In this document: positions 63,889 to 64,000 of the stretch, piece after piece | Numbering within the stretch: position 1 is the first letter of the stretch | How the letters are laid out: each line of letters starts with the position of its first letter | Origin: Halocatena pleomorpha | GTDB taxonomy: Archaea; Halobacteriota; Halobacteria; Halobacteriales; Haloarculaceae | Direction of reading: 5' to 3' | NCBI RefSeq assembly: GCF_003862495.1 | Contig: NZ_RRCH01000028.1 | Coordinates: 124,001 to 188,000 of the forward strand | DNA length: 64,000 nt | Position numbers and translations under genes: made by a program | Notes under the pieces: model-generated | What the model was told of the DNA's origin: nothing | Databases searched by the model: none | The model's input: only the letters and a program-made list of their open reading frames with translations

Positions 63889-64000
63889 GTGAAGCAATCT
63901 CGGCGAACGTTTCTCACCACCGGTGGAACCACGTGGCCGTCGCTGGTTGTGTTGGCCACGATCCAGAGCCGCCGTCTGGACAGCTCACCGCCGGGGAACA
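63889..64000 (+). pseudogene. Start of a Tat lipoprotein, frameshifted, cut by the window edge
   Basis: From the GTG at 63889 the text is MKQSRRTFLTTGGT, a Tat motif. The original frame then gives TWPSLVVLATIQS, but another frame gives NHVAVAGCVGHDPEPPSGQL, with the lipobox VAGC and a normal acidic mature start. One frame change near 63930 would join signal and lipobox. The mature protein lies outside the window, possibly a substrate-binding lipoprotein. A sequencing error would also explain it. Confidence 0.5.

Overview
The window is haloarchaeal (class Halobacteria). Signs of this are strongly acidic proteins, many twin-arginine (Tat) signal peptides, an Orc1/Cdc6 initiator, TrmB, Lrp/AsnC, DUF7344-type and HalOD1 proteins, starts with little Shine-Dalgarno signal, and A+T-rich intergenic DNA. 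The genus cannot be fixed by eye. An Orc1/Cdc6 gene with its own set of repeats, and many decayed genes, suggest a secondary replicon or an accessory part of a chromosome. I saw no rRNA, tRNA or CRISPR array.

Layout. (1) 1-15.5 kb is a surface-glycan cluster: five GT4-type glycosyltransferases (one cut by the window edge), a flippase, a GT-C-like membrane protein, a sugar epimerase, an FkbM methyltransferase, and four alkaline-phosphatase-superfamily enzymes that all carry Thr at the nucleophile position and share a C-terminal LGY tail. (2) 15.5-18.6 kb has a DUF2304-GT2 fusion, a transposase remnant and a secreted beta-helix protein. (3) 18.8-20.9 kb is a predicted replication origin: orc1/cdc6 plus inverted CTATCGATTTGTTC boxes around an A/T-rich gap. 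(4) 21-27 kb has an ABC ATPase and a second sugar cluster: nucleotidyltransferase, UDP-sulfoquinovose synthase, a decayed epimerase and an intact epimerase. (5) 27.2-28.8 kb encodes a Tat-exported protein with five curlin-like repeats. (6) 28.9-35.6 kb has an SbcD/Mre11-like pseudogene, a small unknown protein and a 1599-residue multicopper oxidase with permuted copper motifs. (7) 37-41.3 kb pairs a TrmB regulator with a GH81 glucanase. (8) 42-49.3 kb has a creatininase-family hydrolase, small regulators (some broken), a NUDIX hydrolase and an ECF transporter operon. (9) 49.5-60.5 kb is a polysaccharide-degradation island: GH10 xylanase beside a dead IclR gene, GH27 alpha-galactosidase and GH43 enzyme, with a tyrosine-recombinase-like integrase. 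(10) 61-64 kb has a NicO-type metal exporter, a small coiled-coil protein, a tandem SH3b protein and a frameshifted lipoprotein start.

Together the window describes a cell that builds a decorated, possibly sulfonated surface glycan and exports enzymes through Tat to digest beta-1,3-glucan, xylan, arabinan and galactosides. The decayed regulators and nuclease, the transposon traces and the integrase point to repeated gene gain and loss.
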